A stretch of DNA of 64,000 bases from Lophium mytilinum (GCA_010093605.1 MU004181.1:1860001-1924000); one strand, 5' to 3'. Positions 13,468-25,475 are shown, counted from the stretch's first letter. A program made the numbers and translations. The notes: generated by a model not told the origin, from the sequence alone.

Positions 13468-15389
13468 TCAAAGCGACAGATAATCAGGAAACTGCCCGCT
13501 CTCAGGAATTTTGGGATCGAACTCAAGCAAGTTGAGATTCGGTACTGCATGCCTCAGATTCTCAAGAGATGTAGGTATACCGACTGCAACCTTGCAGCCC
13601 CACATATCTGTCCGAAACCCCCTCGCAAAGTACAGCTTGGGTACAAAAATGTGGTCTTCGACCTCCGTGCACATGGACTCGGTCCCAAAAGCAACTAGTT
13701 GGAGCTTGGCTTCGGAATTGGATTGGTAGAAACGTCGGAATATGAAATCCGCTAGCTGCTGGAGAACAGAATCTGCTTCCTTTCGAGTGCTAGGGGGATC
13801 CTCTTCATCGGTACTCAAGAGGTTCTGGATGTGTAGGACTCTGAGCTCGGGCAGAGCTTGGATACGATCCTGGTATCGTTAGTTGGTTCGAGTATTCCAA
13901 ACTAAGCACTGCTGCGTTGTGTGTGGCGCTGATGGGATCCACTTACAATCCATCGGCAAAGCGTATCGTCGACCGCATCATCGATTTCTATCGATGGAAA
14001 GCGCAGAGACAACTGAACGATTTCTCGACAGCTTTCAACAATGATGATGAGAAATGCGTCATTAGAGAATTCATTGTTGTAAGGGAGGTTTAGCCCCAGG
14101 GTTTTCAGTGTTTTTCCCTGCTTGATCATTTCGTCTACAGTGAAAGTCTCATGATCCTTGTTCGGGTAATAGTAAAGTTCTTCAAGACCCGAGATTGTAG
14201 AAATGAAATGCTCGACAAAGGAGCAACTGTTGAAAAGGTCGTCCTCGATAAGATCAGCTTCAAAGCCATCGTCATATTGAACGCACAAGCGTCGAAGCGT
14301 CTGTCGGTAGTTGCTCGAAGATTCTTCAAGGTCTGTCAAGAAGGTGGCCCAGTACGTACAATTCCGGATGGTGAGGCTTTTCAAGGCCGATTTCTCTATC
14401 AAAAGTAATAGTAAAGGGCCAAAGGTCTCAAGATTAACATAGCGCAGGTCTAGGTGTGCTAATTGTGTACTCTTGAGGGAGGTTAGAGCATCAGACGGAG
14501 AAACACTGATACTATCTCGTCGCATGTAGTCTGCTAAGGACTGTATGTCGTCGCTAATAAATTTGCCTTGCACACATAGCTGTTTTAACTTTGGAAAGGG
14601 GAACTTCCAGAGTACGCCGGTGTAGAGATCGTGTCCGTCAGCAGAACACACAAGGTTGAGGGATTCCAGTTGCTCAACCCTTTTTGTATAGAGCATTGAG
14701 AGCAGATTTTCCGAGAATTTGGCAAACTGCATTGGCATTTGGACATGTCGGAGATTCCCCTGCATAGCGCCAAGCATGTCGCGACATCTTTGACTAAGCT
14801 TCACTGTTGGACTGTCCGAAAGAAACCTGTAAGATCCTGTTAGATTTCTATTAACATATTCATGTCTACATACTACAGACCGAAAGGTGTTCAGGGTATT
14901 TTCGGGAAGTGTTCGGATGAGGGTGTCGATCATGAATTCGATCTGATCCTCACTCTCCAAAAGGGGCGTCCAGTCTAGCACATCAGGGGAGTTCTGCTCT
15001 GCTAGGGTTGGCACTCGACAGTATTTTTCATCGCGACTCTTTAGGTCTAGCAATATGAGCTCCCGAGTCGCACATAAGTTCCTGCCACCCCCTGCACAAA
15101 GTGCTCTCATGAGGACCCCATATTTCCGCTGATTCCTCACATCCAGGCTGATCGTATGGTAAAGCCGTGGCGTTGCGATAGCCCGAAGGTGCTTGCAAGC
15201 GAGGCAGAGGGACTTGAGATCGGACGGACGTGTAATCTAGGCGATGGGAAGCGTTAGCACACGCGTTGAGAACCAATTGCAGCCTTCGTGTTATGGTAAA
15301 CCTGACTCAGAGATGCAACAGAACGGTGTGCTTACCAGATCCAACACAAGCAGCTGGATGTCAGCAGAGATGCTCAATAGGGTTGCCAT
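13468..15389 (-). CDS. F-box protein with leucine-rich C-terminus
   Basis: Proposed exons, read on the minus strand: 15389-15336, 15236-14881, 14826-13947 and 13869-13468, total 563 aa. The N-terminus rebuilt across intron 1 reads as a fungal F-box: LLSISADIQLLVLDL joined to ITRPSDLKSLCLACKHLR and then ATPRLYHTISL. Such proteins are substrate receptors of SCF ubiquitin ligases. The remainder resembles the leucine-rich, irregularly repeated region common to fungal F-box proteins. Introns 1 and 3 have good GTAAG donors; intron 3 also has a CTAAC branch and CAG acceptor. Intron 2 (14827-14880, 54 nt) has a weak GTCTGT donor and is a multiple of three, so the protein could also be read through it. 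I favour splicing because NTFR then joins FLSDSP as expected for the family. The substrate is unknown. Confidence 0.75.
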
Positions 15390-15842
15390 TGCTGAATTGC
15401 AACCCTACCCGTCTAGTTCGTCGGTGCGGATTGAGGTTTTGGTCCTAGAGCGGAGGATGTCGACGTTAGGAGGTGCAGTTGAAGAGCTTGGACCACATCA
15501 CGTCGCGCTATCACATGATCAACTTCATAACATGGATAGTGTCACGTACTTGTGTAGCTTTAAGGTGGTTTTAGGGATGCGGAGGGGAGTGTAGTACCTA
15601 AGTCCATCATCTTGAGTTTCACATTAGTTTACGGGGCCACTTCAGATAGCGGTGTCCTGATCGGACGACACCTCTACATTCGAGTAGTCAGTTCCACATC
15701 GGTAGGAGTCACTGGAACAGTTCCACAAGAGGTAGAAGAGATCCACACATATGCGTGAGTGGTATTATCATCGAGGCCTCTGATCTTAGAGGCCGGGAAC
15801 ATAAAATTGATTGTCCAAGACGCTCAGCTAGTCAAGAGGCAA
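15390..15842. other. Intergenic region, F-box promoter side
   Basis: About 450 bases upstream of the minus-strand F-box gene and downstream of the minus-strand gene that follows. It should hold the F-box promoter and the neighbour's 3' UTR. No element was recognised. Confidence 0.5.
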
Positions 15843-18812
15843 CTATCCAAAATTCAGCTCATCCTCGCTATCACTCCAATCAGCACCTTTCCCAGCACAA
15901 TACTTCTGTTTGGTCGGAGCACTTCGCGTTGAAACGGTGCGCCTCAGACCACTTCTAGGCAAAGCCCTCTTCACTCCGTGGCTAGCGATGGATGCCCGAG
16001 TTTCGGTGAACGATAACTCGTCTTCCTCACTATCTTCCGTGTCGAGTGTTCCTGCATCGCTTGTACTTCTCTTGTAGGGGCGCTCGAATCGAGAGTCATC
16101 GCTAGCGGGACGTTTGTAAATTTCGATCCGAGTGTCTCCTAGCTTTGGACGGCTGGCGCGCACACAGCTGTTGCTCCGATCATCGTCTTGATCTGATGTT
16201 ACTCCCTCATATTGACACGAGTTCTGGGCATTGCGATTTGCCTTCTCGGAGAGCTTAGTACGCACTTTCCCAGCCTTCAATTTGGTGACTATGTCAGCTA
16301 TCTCGCCCAAGCTTCTCCGCTTCCGGCCGAAAGAAGAGTGATCACTAGTTTTCCGGGAGCCTAAATCAAGGCGATTTTTTTGAGAATGTGAGCTTGGAGA
16401 GGATGGCTTTGTAGCTATAGGCTCGTTTTGGTAGGGGGATTCTGCTCTTCGCCGCTTCGATACAGCAAGATCTGGGCTATATCTCCTCTTCTTAGAGGAG
16501 CTTGGAGAGCCATCATCCTTCGCCTCGATATTGCTCATTAGGGATATCTTTGGTGAGTAAGCATGTGACGGCGTAAATCTGGGGGACGAGCGCGAGGGCG
16601 ATGTGGCAATTGCAGAAAGGGGTGTAGTATTGACGGCATTGATACTTCCACTAGACTGTGGTGTATCTGGTTCAGGTTCTGAATCCGTCGGTGTTGGTGG
16701 GTATGCAGAGCGTTGCATAGCTGGCCGCGTAGCTTGCTGGATCTGTGGCCTAGTGAATGGTGTACAGGCAACCCATTCGCAAATACCCTCCTCCCAGCGA
16801 AATCCCTTCCGTACTGTCGGAGAAGATGGTGAAAGCTTCTTAGCCGGGGTTTGTTCCAAAAGGAAAGGTCCAGTGTCTTGTATGCTCCTTTCAATCTCGT
16901 TCGCAAAAGCTGCATAGGTACATTTCCTAGTATCCATTGCGAACTTCATTGAAGCCGCGAGTGCAACCCTCTTTGCGAACCACTGGGACTGTGTTGATAT
17001 TTGCCGAAGCGGATTAGCTAAGCACCGGACGAGTCTTTGCAGATGAGCAAAGCCGTCATCCTGGGAAGCCCGGCCAAAGCAACGAGCCGAGGAACAGACC
17101 AATTGTGGGAGAGTCTCAGCGTTTGTACCCTCAATGGACTCGCTCCGGGAAATAGCAGTAGATAATCCGTCGAGTACAGTAATATGCTTATTCATGTTGA
17201 TATTGATGAACGTGGATTCCAGGGTAATTCCTTCAATGAAGAGAAGAAATGGCGCTGCGATGGCATATAAAGCGCGTTGAGCATAAGCTGCGCCTGTCTC
17301 GGAGTCATGGTCTGTACCAATATTGACTCTGTCTATTACCGACGTCGTGATCCCAAGTAGGGCCCAGGTAATAGAATGCACAGTATCCTTGTCAATACCT
17401 TCTGCCCGTTGGTGTGATACCGATGCAATGCTCGCCAGCAAAGTAAATAGGCTTGAGAATGTGTTGCTCAACGCATCACGTATGTCGGCTTTTGGCAAAG
17501 CTCGGACTACATGATACTGGTTGTTTAAGTGTGCTAGGCCGTTTGCGTTGAGAAGACAAGCATCTTCCATCCCTATTCCAACCATTACCGCACGCTCTAG
17601 GAGCCCGAAAGCGCTAGCATAGGTGCGATGGTGCTTATCAGACAGCACACGGACAACTCTAGTCCACACAGGGTGCATACTCCGGGTTGCAAGCCACTCT
17701 ACTGGCAAGAGGTCGTGTGAGAGCGCCAAGTTCAATTTATCGAAGAGGAATTGATATCGTTGGGTTCGCGCGACGAATTCGTTGATCATCGACCAGCATG
17801 GTGACTGGTCTAAGCCGAAGAGATTAGAATGTACATCTTTCGGGGGGGCTATAGGCCCTTCGGAAATGACGTAGCTGGACAGAATTTGTTCCGCTTCGTT
17901 CCAAGCCGACGCATTCATGCAGAGGCGATAAAGCCCAAGGATCACACCCGGAATCAATAGTTTGTCTTCAATGGCCTCTTGGAGAAGGGATATCGCATGA
18001 GCTCTAACCACCTCTCTCAGAGGCTTCCAACCGATACCATCTTCGACTGCTCCATGGTCCTCCAGGTAGGAATAGATCTCGTTGGCGACATCCGTGTCAT
18101 CATCGTCACCATCCTCTTCGAGGAAATGTTCCTCTAGACGAATGTATGCAGGTACTTGCCGCATGCATGTCGAAAAAAGGGACCTGGTTCCTTTTCGGCT
18201 CTTGTCCGTATCGGATTTGGTGGCCTGAAGAAGGTTTGACAATCCATCGTAAAGGCCATCAATTTGTTTCCACATATCCGCGTTCATTTGTTTTCTCAAT
18301 ACTTGAAGGTCCTCCTTGGGCTTGATAATCTTTGGCTTTAGATTCCGGCTGTGCTGCAAGGGTGAAGGCTGTATATGCGGGCTGTCCTCAAGCTTTCCTA
18401 GATTTCGAGCAATATATGGCGTTGGCAGATAGACATCTCCAGGACGGGCCAAATGAACACGGCCTGGGGTCGAGCTCAATGATCCTTTCGGTTTCGAGAC
18501 CTTCCCCTTGTAGATACGTCTAGCAATTCCAACCTGCTTAGGCTTTGGCATCCAATCTGGGTCCTGGGCCTTGTCGAATCCGCGTGGCCGTACGTCCTTC
18601 GACCCTTGGGATATATTCACCCTCTTCTCAGCTTGTGCGATTGGTTTGGTTCGGCCATCAAGCTGACTATTGGGATCCTTCAAAAGCAGTGACCTCCGAT
18701 CGTGTGTGTGCTTGCGCAAGACGGCAAGGCGAGAAGCGACTGGGCGTAATAATCGATTGCAACGGGTGGTAGTCCATGGGACCTGGCCATCGAGCGCGGG
18801 TAGAGTATCCAT
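15843..18812 (-). CDS. Large conserved-looking nuclear protein, function unknown
   Basis: Uninterrupted 989-aa frame starting at a clear ATG (MDTLPALDGQVPW). I do not recognise a named family. The N-terminal 190 residues are basic (KPKQVGIARRIYKGK and similar). Residues about 190-640 look like an all-alpha, HEAT/TPR-like helical body (for example LIPGVILGLYRLC and ASAFGLLERAVMVGIG). Residues about 680-989 are disordered, Ser/Pro-rich and carry likely nuclear localisation signals (SKKRRYSPD, SKRRRAES, GRKRRSLGE). The protein ends in an acidic aromatic tail, GADWSDSEDELNFG. That layout suggests a nuclear scaffold or chromatin/DNA-metabolism protein, which is inference only. Long intronless length and even codon use argue that it is real. 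Confidence 0.8.
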   Translation of the reverse strand: MDTLPALDGQVPWTTTRCNRLLRPVASRLAVLRKHTHDRRSLLLKDPNSQLDGRTKPIAQAEKRVNISQGSKDVRPRGFDKAQDPDWMPKPKQVGIARRIYKGKVSKPKGSLSSTPGRVHLARPGDVYLPTPYIARNLGKLEDSPHIQPSPLQHSRNLKPKIIKPKEDLQVLRKQMNADMWKQIDGLYDGLSNLLQATKSDTDKSRKGTRSLFSTCMRQVPAYIRLEEHFLEEDGDDDDTDVANEIYSYLEDHGAVEDGIGWKPLREVVRAHAISLLQEAIEDKLLIPGVILGLYRLCMNASAWNEAEQILSSYVISEGPIAPPKDVHSNLFGLDQSPCWSMINEFVARTQRYQFLFDKLNLALSHDLLPVEWLATRSMHPVWTRVVRVLSDKHHRTYASAFGLLERAVMVGIGMEDACLLNANGLAHLNNQYHVVRALPKADIRDALSNTFSSLFTLLASIASVSHQRAEGIDKDTVHSITWALLGITTSVIDRVNIGTDHDSETGAAYAQRALYAIAAPFLLFIEGITLESTFININMNKHITVLDGLSTAISRSESIEGTNAETLPQLVCSSARCFGRASQDDGFAHLQRLVRCLANPLRQISTQSQWFAKRVALAASMKFAMDTRKCTYAAFANEIERSIQDTGPFLLEQTPAKKLSPSSPTVRKGFRWEEGICEWVACTPFTRPQIQQATRPAMQRSAYPPTPTDSEPEPDTPQSSGSINAVNTTPLSAIATSPSRSSPRFTPSHAYSPKISLMSNIEAKDDGSPSSSKKRRYSPDLAVSKRRRAESPYQNEPIATKPSSPSSHSQKNRLDLGSRKTSDHSSFGRKRRSLGEIADIVTKLKAGKVRTKLSEKANRNAQNSCQYEGVTSDQDDDRSNSCVRASRPKLGDTRIEIYKRPASDDSRFERPYKRSTSDAGTLDTEDSEEDELSFTETRASIASHGVKRALPRSGLRRTVSTRSAPTKQKYCAGKGADWSDSEDELNFG

Positions 18813-21800
18813 ATTTATTGTATCCCAATGTTGAGCTGCGTTATCAGTAAGTACATGTTTGTAAAGATAGTGTCAATGCGACAGCAGTGATGCGCATTCA
18901 CCGAATGCGCCGGCATCGCACTCACTGTCATGGGTCCAATATGTAATATTAGAGTAGTCTCTAATAAGAGTATGTCATGGTGTAATAGGATATCCAAATT
19001 CTGTGGGAGGAGGGGTAATATGTGGAAGAGAGGGGCGTGGTGGTGTTGAGATCGCTGTCGCGAACCCATCAAAACATTCTTGGCAAACATAAACCCTGAT
19101 TGCATCACGTGACCGTCTACTGACCAACCCCTGTTCATCGGAAACATTGACTTCGAATCACTGAGTCTAGGGGTTGCAAGTGGCGCTTAACAGTTTTTTA
19201 AATATTCACTCTAGTTTTGGGTATCAAGAATCAAACCACCACCGGACAACTCAGGACTCAACAAGGACGCTTGATGGCTATGTCGTTTTCTCTGAGCGCT
19301 GCACACCTATCTAGCTAGTGGGCTCGTATTTTTCGGCATTCTCGGATCTGTCGTGATGCCATTCAGCGAGGGACGCGAGGTGCAGTCTGCTCAGCCTCAA
19401 CTCCTTCACTGCGAAAAGCGTGTTAAAGATTGCCTATCTGGGCACAAATGAGCGACAATCTCGGAACTTCAAGGAAACCTGTAAACTACGCTTTCGAAAA
19501 GCAAAACAGATCTATTGAAAAACCTTGACTGTTAATAATGGCGTAAGAGCTGGAAGGCTGATTGCAATCACGAAATGGTAACTGGCTCGCGCTACATAGG
19601 TATGGTATTACCCACGAGCTGAAGCAGGCGTAGCCAAAGCATGCACAGCACGTCGTTCATCATCGAAGCGCTCGACGGATGCGTGGCAGACAGCAGAAGT
19701 GTATATATAATATACATACTCTCTCGTTCGCACGTGCTCTCTGCTGCCTATTACGACCTTATACCTTTGTATGAGCGACTCTACGGAGTGCCGCCCTTTC
19801 TCGTGACTACTTCTTCATCCTTATTACGACCTCGACTGTTTTGGAGTAAATGCGCTCAACTCCTGATATTTGCAGTTCCTCAAATTTGGAAAGACGAAGT
19901 GCCTTAGGTTGGCTTTTCTGGAAAAGGAAGGCTCGCCGGGTGCACCAGTTTCCCTAATAGGTCTAGCGTCTTCCTGCTCGGGTAAGTCTTGGCAGTGTCC
20001 AAGAAGTGTGGAAGGCAGAGAGGGTTGCGTCCAAAATTGCCATCACGTGCCATGGCGGTTTTTAGCGCACTGCTCGCGCGCAACTTTGACATGTCGGCCT
20101 CGTCTGTAGCACGGCAATCATTCGTACACCAAACCTTTCCTTTCTCATTGTCCTTCTCTCAAAAACGAAGTCCCTGCTGTTCTTTGCTCGCGACTAACCG
20201 AGAACCTACAAGATGCATCTTGATATCAACTACCTGTGCAGAAGTATGGAAGTAAAACTAAAAGCCGTTGCAAAGGCCTCCTCGAGTTTCAGTCAAACAA
20301 ACCGAGTTTGTTGGCACGGATATTTCGTGCCCTGGCGAAACACCACCCGAGAATTCGCTCTCTTCACTGAGTGACTCTTGGGTACAATGGCACCACAAGC
20401 CGGTCCTAGACTATCTCAACCGCCTCGAGCTGTGGGCTCTGCTCCAGTCCCGCGCCGATTCAAACTTCATACCGGAATTGGCACTAACCAAATCATGGCT
20501 TCTTCAGGTCAAGCTGGCTGTCTCGGCGAATTAGAAGGATACGTCGATGTCCAGAGGGTTCAAAGATTCTAGGTATTCCAGAGGTTTAGAAGAAGCCCGA
20601 TGCAAGAGAGCTGTTACACCGAGGACTAGATCATTGAGGTACTCGAGGAAGCAAGTAAGCAGATTAGATCGGACGAGGGTTCAGATAACCCGTCGCAGTA
20701 TCGGTTCGCTGAACGAGTTGTCTGGACACGCTGGAGAAAATGCTTGAGAGAATAGGAGCTATCAGTCCGATCAACATCGATAAACAAGTCGACAAGATTG
20801 ATGAAGATATTGGAAAGGGATCCATCAATACTATCATCTAGAGGGGTAATTCTCCTCTAAGACTATCAAGACAACGGATGTACGGATGAAAGCCAAATCC
20901 GCGGTTCGGAACACAGATCCGAACTTGATACTAAAGGGATATTGGTGACGGCGTAGCCTGAGGTGGCCACCTGAGAGATCAGGACGATCAGAGTAATACA
21001 CCCAAGTGTTACCTCAATTCAGAAGTCCAATAAAACCTAGTGGCGATATACAATCATGCGCAAGCGCATATTGCCACGAGAAAACGGGCTTCTTCAATCT
21101 TTGAGTTGGGAGCGGTTAGGAAACAGCACCCAGCGGAGTTTCACATAACCGATGCCAAGTCGATCTTACCCGCTTCAGTACCTGGACAACCCTGTACCTG
21201 CCTAGCTAGTATTCAACCTAGATCCCGAGGTCCTTCTCCTGGCTCCCAGCAACGCCCGCATGCATCAGAATTTCGACCGCATTGCGTGCCTGATCCACAA
21301 TGCCATGGCATGAATGCAATCAATCAACCCATAATCTCACCTCAGCGTCTCCCCTGCCAAGCGACGCGCTCCTCCGAGTTTTCTTGCCAGCATCCCATGA
21401 CATCCACCCAGACTCCACCTCATGAGCTAGGTGTGACTTATTGAATTGCATGTGTATCGGCCCGCAACAGCGCCAAGGTGCATGAGGAGGTGCAGTTGAT
21501 CCCGCGTCTGGTGGCTGGCTGAGTTGTGCCTCAACAGTATCTTAAAGATTTGAGGCGCTTCGAAAACTAGAGCGAGCTTCCGCTTCAATATATAAGGCCG
21601 GTTTCGCCTTAGATATACTCGCGCACCCTAGGCCGCCCAGATGTCAGAGCATTGATGGCGGTTTCGAAAACGCGAAGTTCTAGGAGGCTTGCAGCGGCGT
21701 TATGCCTTCATGAGGATTTCGAGCCGAGAGTGCGTGCTGACACTATCACAAGCAAACAGAACCTCGACTGAAAGCATCGACTAGCAGCTCAGCGATTATT

Positions 21801-23006
21801 TTCTCTATTTTCCTCAGCTTTGGATGGCGTCGGCAGGGTTTTTCCGGAAACCTGGCGTTCGACATGTGTACCTCACGCTTCACGACTCCTGACATGCGGT
21901 TCTTTTTCACGTTTCAACCCCATATTCGGCTAGCAGTGTGGCAGTAGCCCTACGTGGGGGACGCACAACTAATCGCTCATCGCGGCGCCGATGAACTCCA
22001 CTTCACAACGGTAGTCTCTCGCGGTTCGTGCCCCTTGCAGATGGCCCCATCAGCAGCAACGGAGCTGTCCCGAAAGACTTTAGACACCCTTTTTGAAACC
22101 AAAAGCACGGAGACCAGAAACGACCTCACACATGCCGTCTCCCTCAACGCTTTTTCAATGAAATACATTCTGCACATGGACGGACCCCGCCTACGCTGAC
22201 CGCTGTGGAAAGCCGTAATCCAACCTGGGTAGGTCTCTAGATGCCTCCGTAAGCGCCCCCCGCTATATACTCCGGCCCCGTCGATACGTAGTACGGGCTG
22301 ATCTGTGATCATTGTGAACAACCCGACGGGACCCGAGTACAATAGGGTAGATCAGATGCAAGTGCACTCTTCGGGCACACGCCTGACTGGCACCTCGGCG
22401 GTTTTTCAATCCCTACAGCTAATCCTAAACTCTCGAGAACATTCGGCAGCCATAAAAAAGAGAAGGAGGGTCCTTCCCTGGTTATCGGGTCCCTTCAGGG
22501 ATAGACAGGCCCTCCACTTCCAGGTATGCCAGGAACATTGGCAGCTCGACCGACTCGTTACTAAGACTTTGCTCAAAGGGTTCACACATGCCTCAGATTT
22601 TTCTGATTGGCCTGCTCTTCCCTAAATAGTACGCATCCCCGTCGATAGCGGTCTCTACTCGGTACTGCAACACGTACCTGGTGTCCAGAAGCGTCTGCAT
22701 AAACGTGCATCCGGCGCCCTTGCCACAGCACGCTCTAGCTCACGCGAGGGCTCCACATGCCGTAGGGCTTTAATCTAGATAACCTTATGATCCCTTGTGG
22801 TGCCGCTGGCTTTGCGCCCTCTTCCGCTTCCTTCTGGAAACCCTAAATTGATCCCCACTCTCATTTAGCTTCACGATGAATAGCACACAAACATTTCCAT
22901 AACGTATCATTCAATCGAAGCGCTACTCATCAAGTTGATAATTTGCGCCATAGCGGCGGGCGTCGACGCCTGCTTGAACCCCTAGAACCATCGGTCGCTT
23001 TCAAGA
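18813..23006. other. Long intergenic region with one dispersed repeat copy
   Basis: About 4.2 kb between the divergently transcribed nuclear protein and the CFEM receptor. Open frames are short and show no domains. One copy of a dispersed repeat lies at 19976-20073 and is listed separately. The 20.3-21.4 kb part has several overlapping short frames without any signature, and could be decayed mobile DNA. No intact transposase or reverse transcriptase motif was seen. Confidence 0.5.
19976..20073 (+). repeat. Dispersed repeat family A, copy 1
   Basis: This stretch contains AAGTCTTGGCAGTG, then AGTGTGGAAGGCAGAG, GGTTGCG, AATTGCCATCACGTGCCATGG and CGGTTT. The same ordered blocks recur near 24.95-25.20 kb and, inverted, at 46.61-46.71 kb. 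The unit is roughly 90-100 bp and has no coding potential, so it resembles a MITE arm or another small non-autonomous element. Confidence 0.7.
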
Positions 23007-24795
23007 ATGAAATACTTCAGATCACTCCTACTTTTCACTTCGACTCTTTCTTTGGTTCAAGGGGACTTGCTCGCTTCCGCAACAAAGGCTCTACCCGATT
23101 GCGCGGTAAACTCAACCTTGGAATCGGCTCGTTGACCGTCATGCTGACAACTTGACAGATCAAGTGCCTAGTATCTGCAATATCAGTGTCGTCATGCGCA
23201 GTCACGGATGTAGCATGCATTGCTCACGATCAAGCATTAGAGCTAAAGGTTCAAGGATGCGTCAAAGAAGCATGTACTATCAAAGAAGCTTTAGGTATGT
23301 GGTCTATCAAACTTAAGCTCATCAGTAAAGCAAGACGATGCCAACACAATTCCAGTCACGAAAAATTTTACGAGTTCGGCATTCGGCGCACCAATAAGAG
23401 ATCGGACGAAAGATGTCAGCATCACCGGGGTGACAGGTGGAGCTCTTGCTTTGGTAGTTGTGGGATTAAGAGTAATTGCACGGTTACCCTGCTTGGGTGG
23501 CCAGTGGGGTAACGATGATTGGGCGATACTGGTAGCAATGGTAAGATGTCTTGCTATGTAATGAGGGAACTAACGCTCACTATAAAATTAGTTGCCTGTT
23601 ATACCTCTCACCTGCCTGTCGGTTATCCGTATGCATCCCCGCCACTCACATCCACGCGCATAGCTAAGCAGAACGTAGTTGCGAACGACGGTCTCGGCAA
23701 GGATCTATGGACAGTTCCATTTGAGAAAGTCACCACGATATTACATGTCAGTCCAGCCCCTCAATTAGCATTGATGAATCTCTATTGATACCTACCCTAC
23801 AGCTCTACTACTTCGACGAGATTATATACCTCACCGCAATCGCCCTAACCAAGATCTCAATCCTCTTCTTCTACCTCCGTATATTCCCCGGAAAGAACTT
23901 TCGTAAATGCGTTTACGGAGTCATGGCTTGTTGCGTACTATACATCGTTGGTTTCATTCCTCCGGTCATTGCGCAATGCCGGCCTATCAACTTGGCATGG
24001 AAACATTGGGACGGCGAGCACGAGGGGCACTGCATAAACCTCAACGTGGAAGGATGGATCTCAGCGGCTGTGAACATTGCAATTGATGTTATGGTCATCC
24101 TGCTCCCATTGCAGCAGATAGTAAAGCTGAAGCTGAGTCGGAGGAAGAAATACGGCTTGATAGTCATGTTCACGATGGGCGTATTGTAAGCCATTCGCCC
24201 CTATCCACTCCTCCACCTAATCAAAGCTGACAACACAGCGTCACCGTCATCAGTATGCTTCGTCTGAAATGGATGATTCAATTCGCAAATACGGAAAACG
24301 TAACTTGTACACAACATCCCATCTCCTCCATCACAACTCCCCACTAACGATCGCACAGGGGACTACGTACCAATCGGCTACTGGTCCACAATCGAAGTCC
24401 ACATTGGCATCATCTGCGCCTGCCTCCCCGCCTTGCGCGCCCTCCAGTTCCGCATCTTCCCCTCCACCGCCCACGCCTCGCAGTACGCAGCCAACTACTA
24501 CGACACCAGCAAGCGTGGCCACTCGGGCTATAACACGCAAGCCAGCAACGCCAGCATCATCCACTCGCCAGCGATGAAAAGCGAGCGCGATAAGGATAGG
24601 AAGGGCGCGCGGGAGTTTGTGCCCCTGGACGATTTGTGTGTGGAGAGCATGAATCTGGTTGTCGCGGGGAAAGGGGGTCGGCCGCGGGAGATCAGAACGT
24701 TGGGTAGGGCTGAGAGTGATGGGGGGACTAGGATTGTGGTGAGGAAAGAGTATAGTGTTGCAGTTGAGGAGGGGAGGGGAGGCGTTTTTGAATGA
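23007..24795 (+). CDS. CFEM-domain 7-TM (Pth11-like / rhodopsin-domain) membrane protein
   Basis: Eight exons: 23007-23105, 23159-23294, 23356-23540, 23592-23628, 23679-23746, 23803-24185, 24239-24306 and 24359-24795; 470 aa, all phases consistent. Residues 1-19 are a signal peptide (MKYFRSLLLFTSTLSLVQG). A cysteine-rich CFEM domain follows (Cys 32, 36, 46, 53, 67, 72). Then comes the fungal rhodopsin-like seven-helix domain, with APIRDRTKDVSITG, GQWGNDDWAILVAM, NDGLGKDLWTVPFEKVT and VTWDYVPIGYWSTIEVHIG as landmarks. The tail of about 120 residues is cytoplasmic and polar. Pth11-type proteins of this architecture are GPCR-like receptors for surface or chemical cues in plant-associated fungi. 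The ligand here is unknown. The 61-nt intron 2 was chosen because it restores the family pattern KEALVTKN after the CFEM core. Confidence 0.9.
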
Positions 24796-24953
24796 CCAGG
24801 GGGTGTGTTGGTTTTGAATTGATTACTTGATGAGCGATGTTTCTTGGAGACTCGAACTATGACTTTGGTATGTCTGGTGTTGCGAGTCGGTGAGAAGGAA
24901 AATCTGATGGGGAATTGTATGATGTATGATAAAGAGTTCTATAGGACGAGTCA

Positions 24954-25204
24954 ATTGGGCAAGTCTTGACAATATGCAAAAGCGTGGAAGGCAAAAAGGG
25001 TTGCGCTCGGGGGGGTTAGCACGTGATGAAATACTTGTTCGGGCAAGTCTTGGCAGTGCGCCAAAAGTGTGGAAGGCCGAGAAGGTTGCGCCCAAATTGC
25101 CATGGCGGTTTAACGGGGGGGGGAGGGTTCAGTTAAACCGCCATGGCAATTTGGGCGCAACTCTCTCCGTCTTCCACACTTTTGCAGGCTCTGCCAAGAC
25201 CTTC
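24954..25204. repeat. Dispersed repeat family A: tandem copies ending in a near-perfect palindrome
   Basis: Three copies of the family A unit lie here. One is direct and diverged (24954-25024), one is direct (25036-25113), and one is inverted (25131-25204). The last two face each other across a G-rich spacer of about 17 nt. Both arms contain AAAGTGTGGAAG, GTTGCGCCCAAATTGCC and ATGGCGGTTTAA, so single-stranded DNA or RNA from here could fold into a hairpin with arms of about 70 nt. No open frame spans it. It lies 3' of the CFEM gene. Confidence 0.8.
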
Positions 25205-25475
25205 CTAAACCGGAACCCCCTGCACAGGTATTGATGGCAACTTCTCCACTATGGGCTCTGCCAAGACTATCCCGAATCAGTGTCTAATCAATTTCACCAC
25301 CGGTAGAACGCATTTACGTTAAACAACCATATATTCTTCTCGGGAATATCCATGAACGTTATTGTGCTCCTTTCAAGATTGTCTACTCGTCTCCGCAATA
25401 AATTTAGGCTGACATTCTCCCCTGCTGACAGCCTCTTCAGGTACTGAACAACACATTTGCGTTTATCTCTCATCT

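Noticed and set aside
20268-21444. Cluster of overlapping short frames that might be a decayed gag/pol
   Set aside because: No zinc knuckle, reverse transcriptase, integrase or terminal repeats could be seen.
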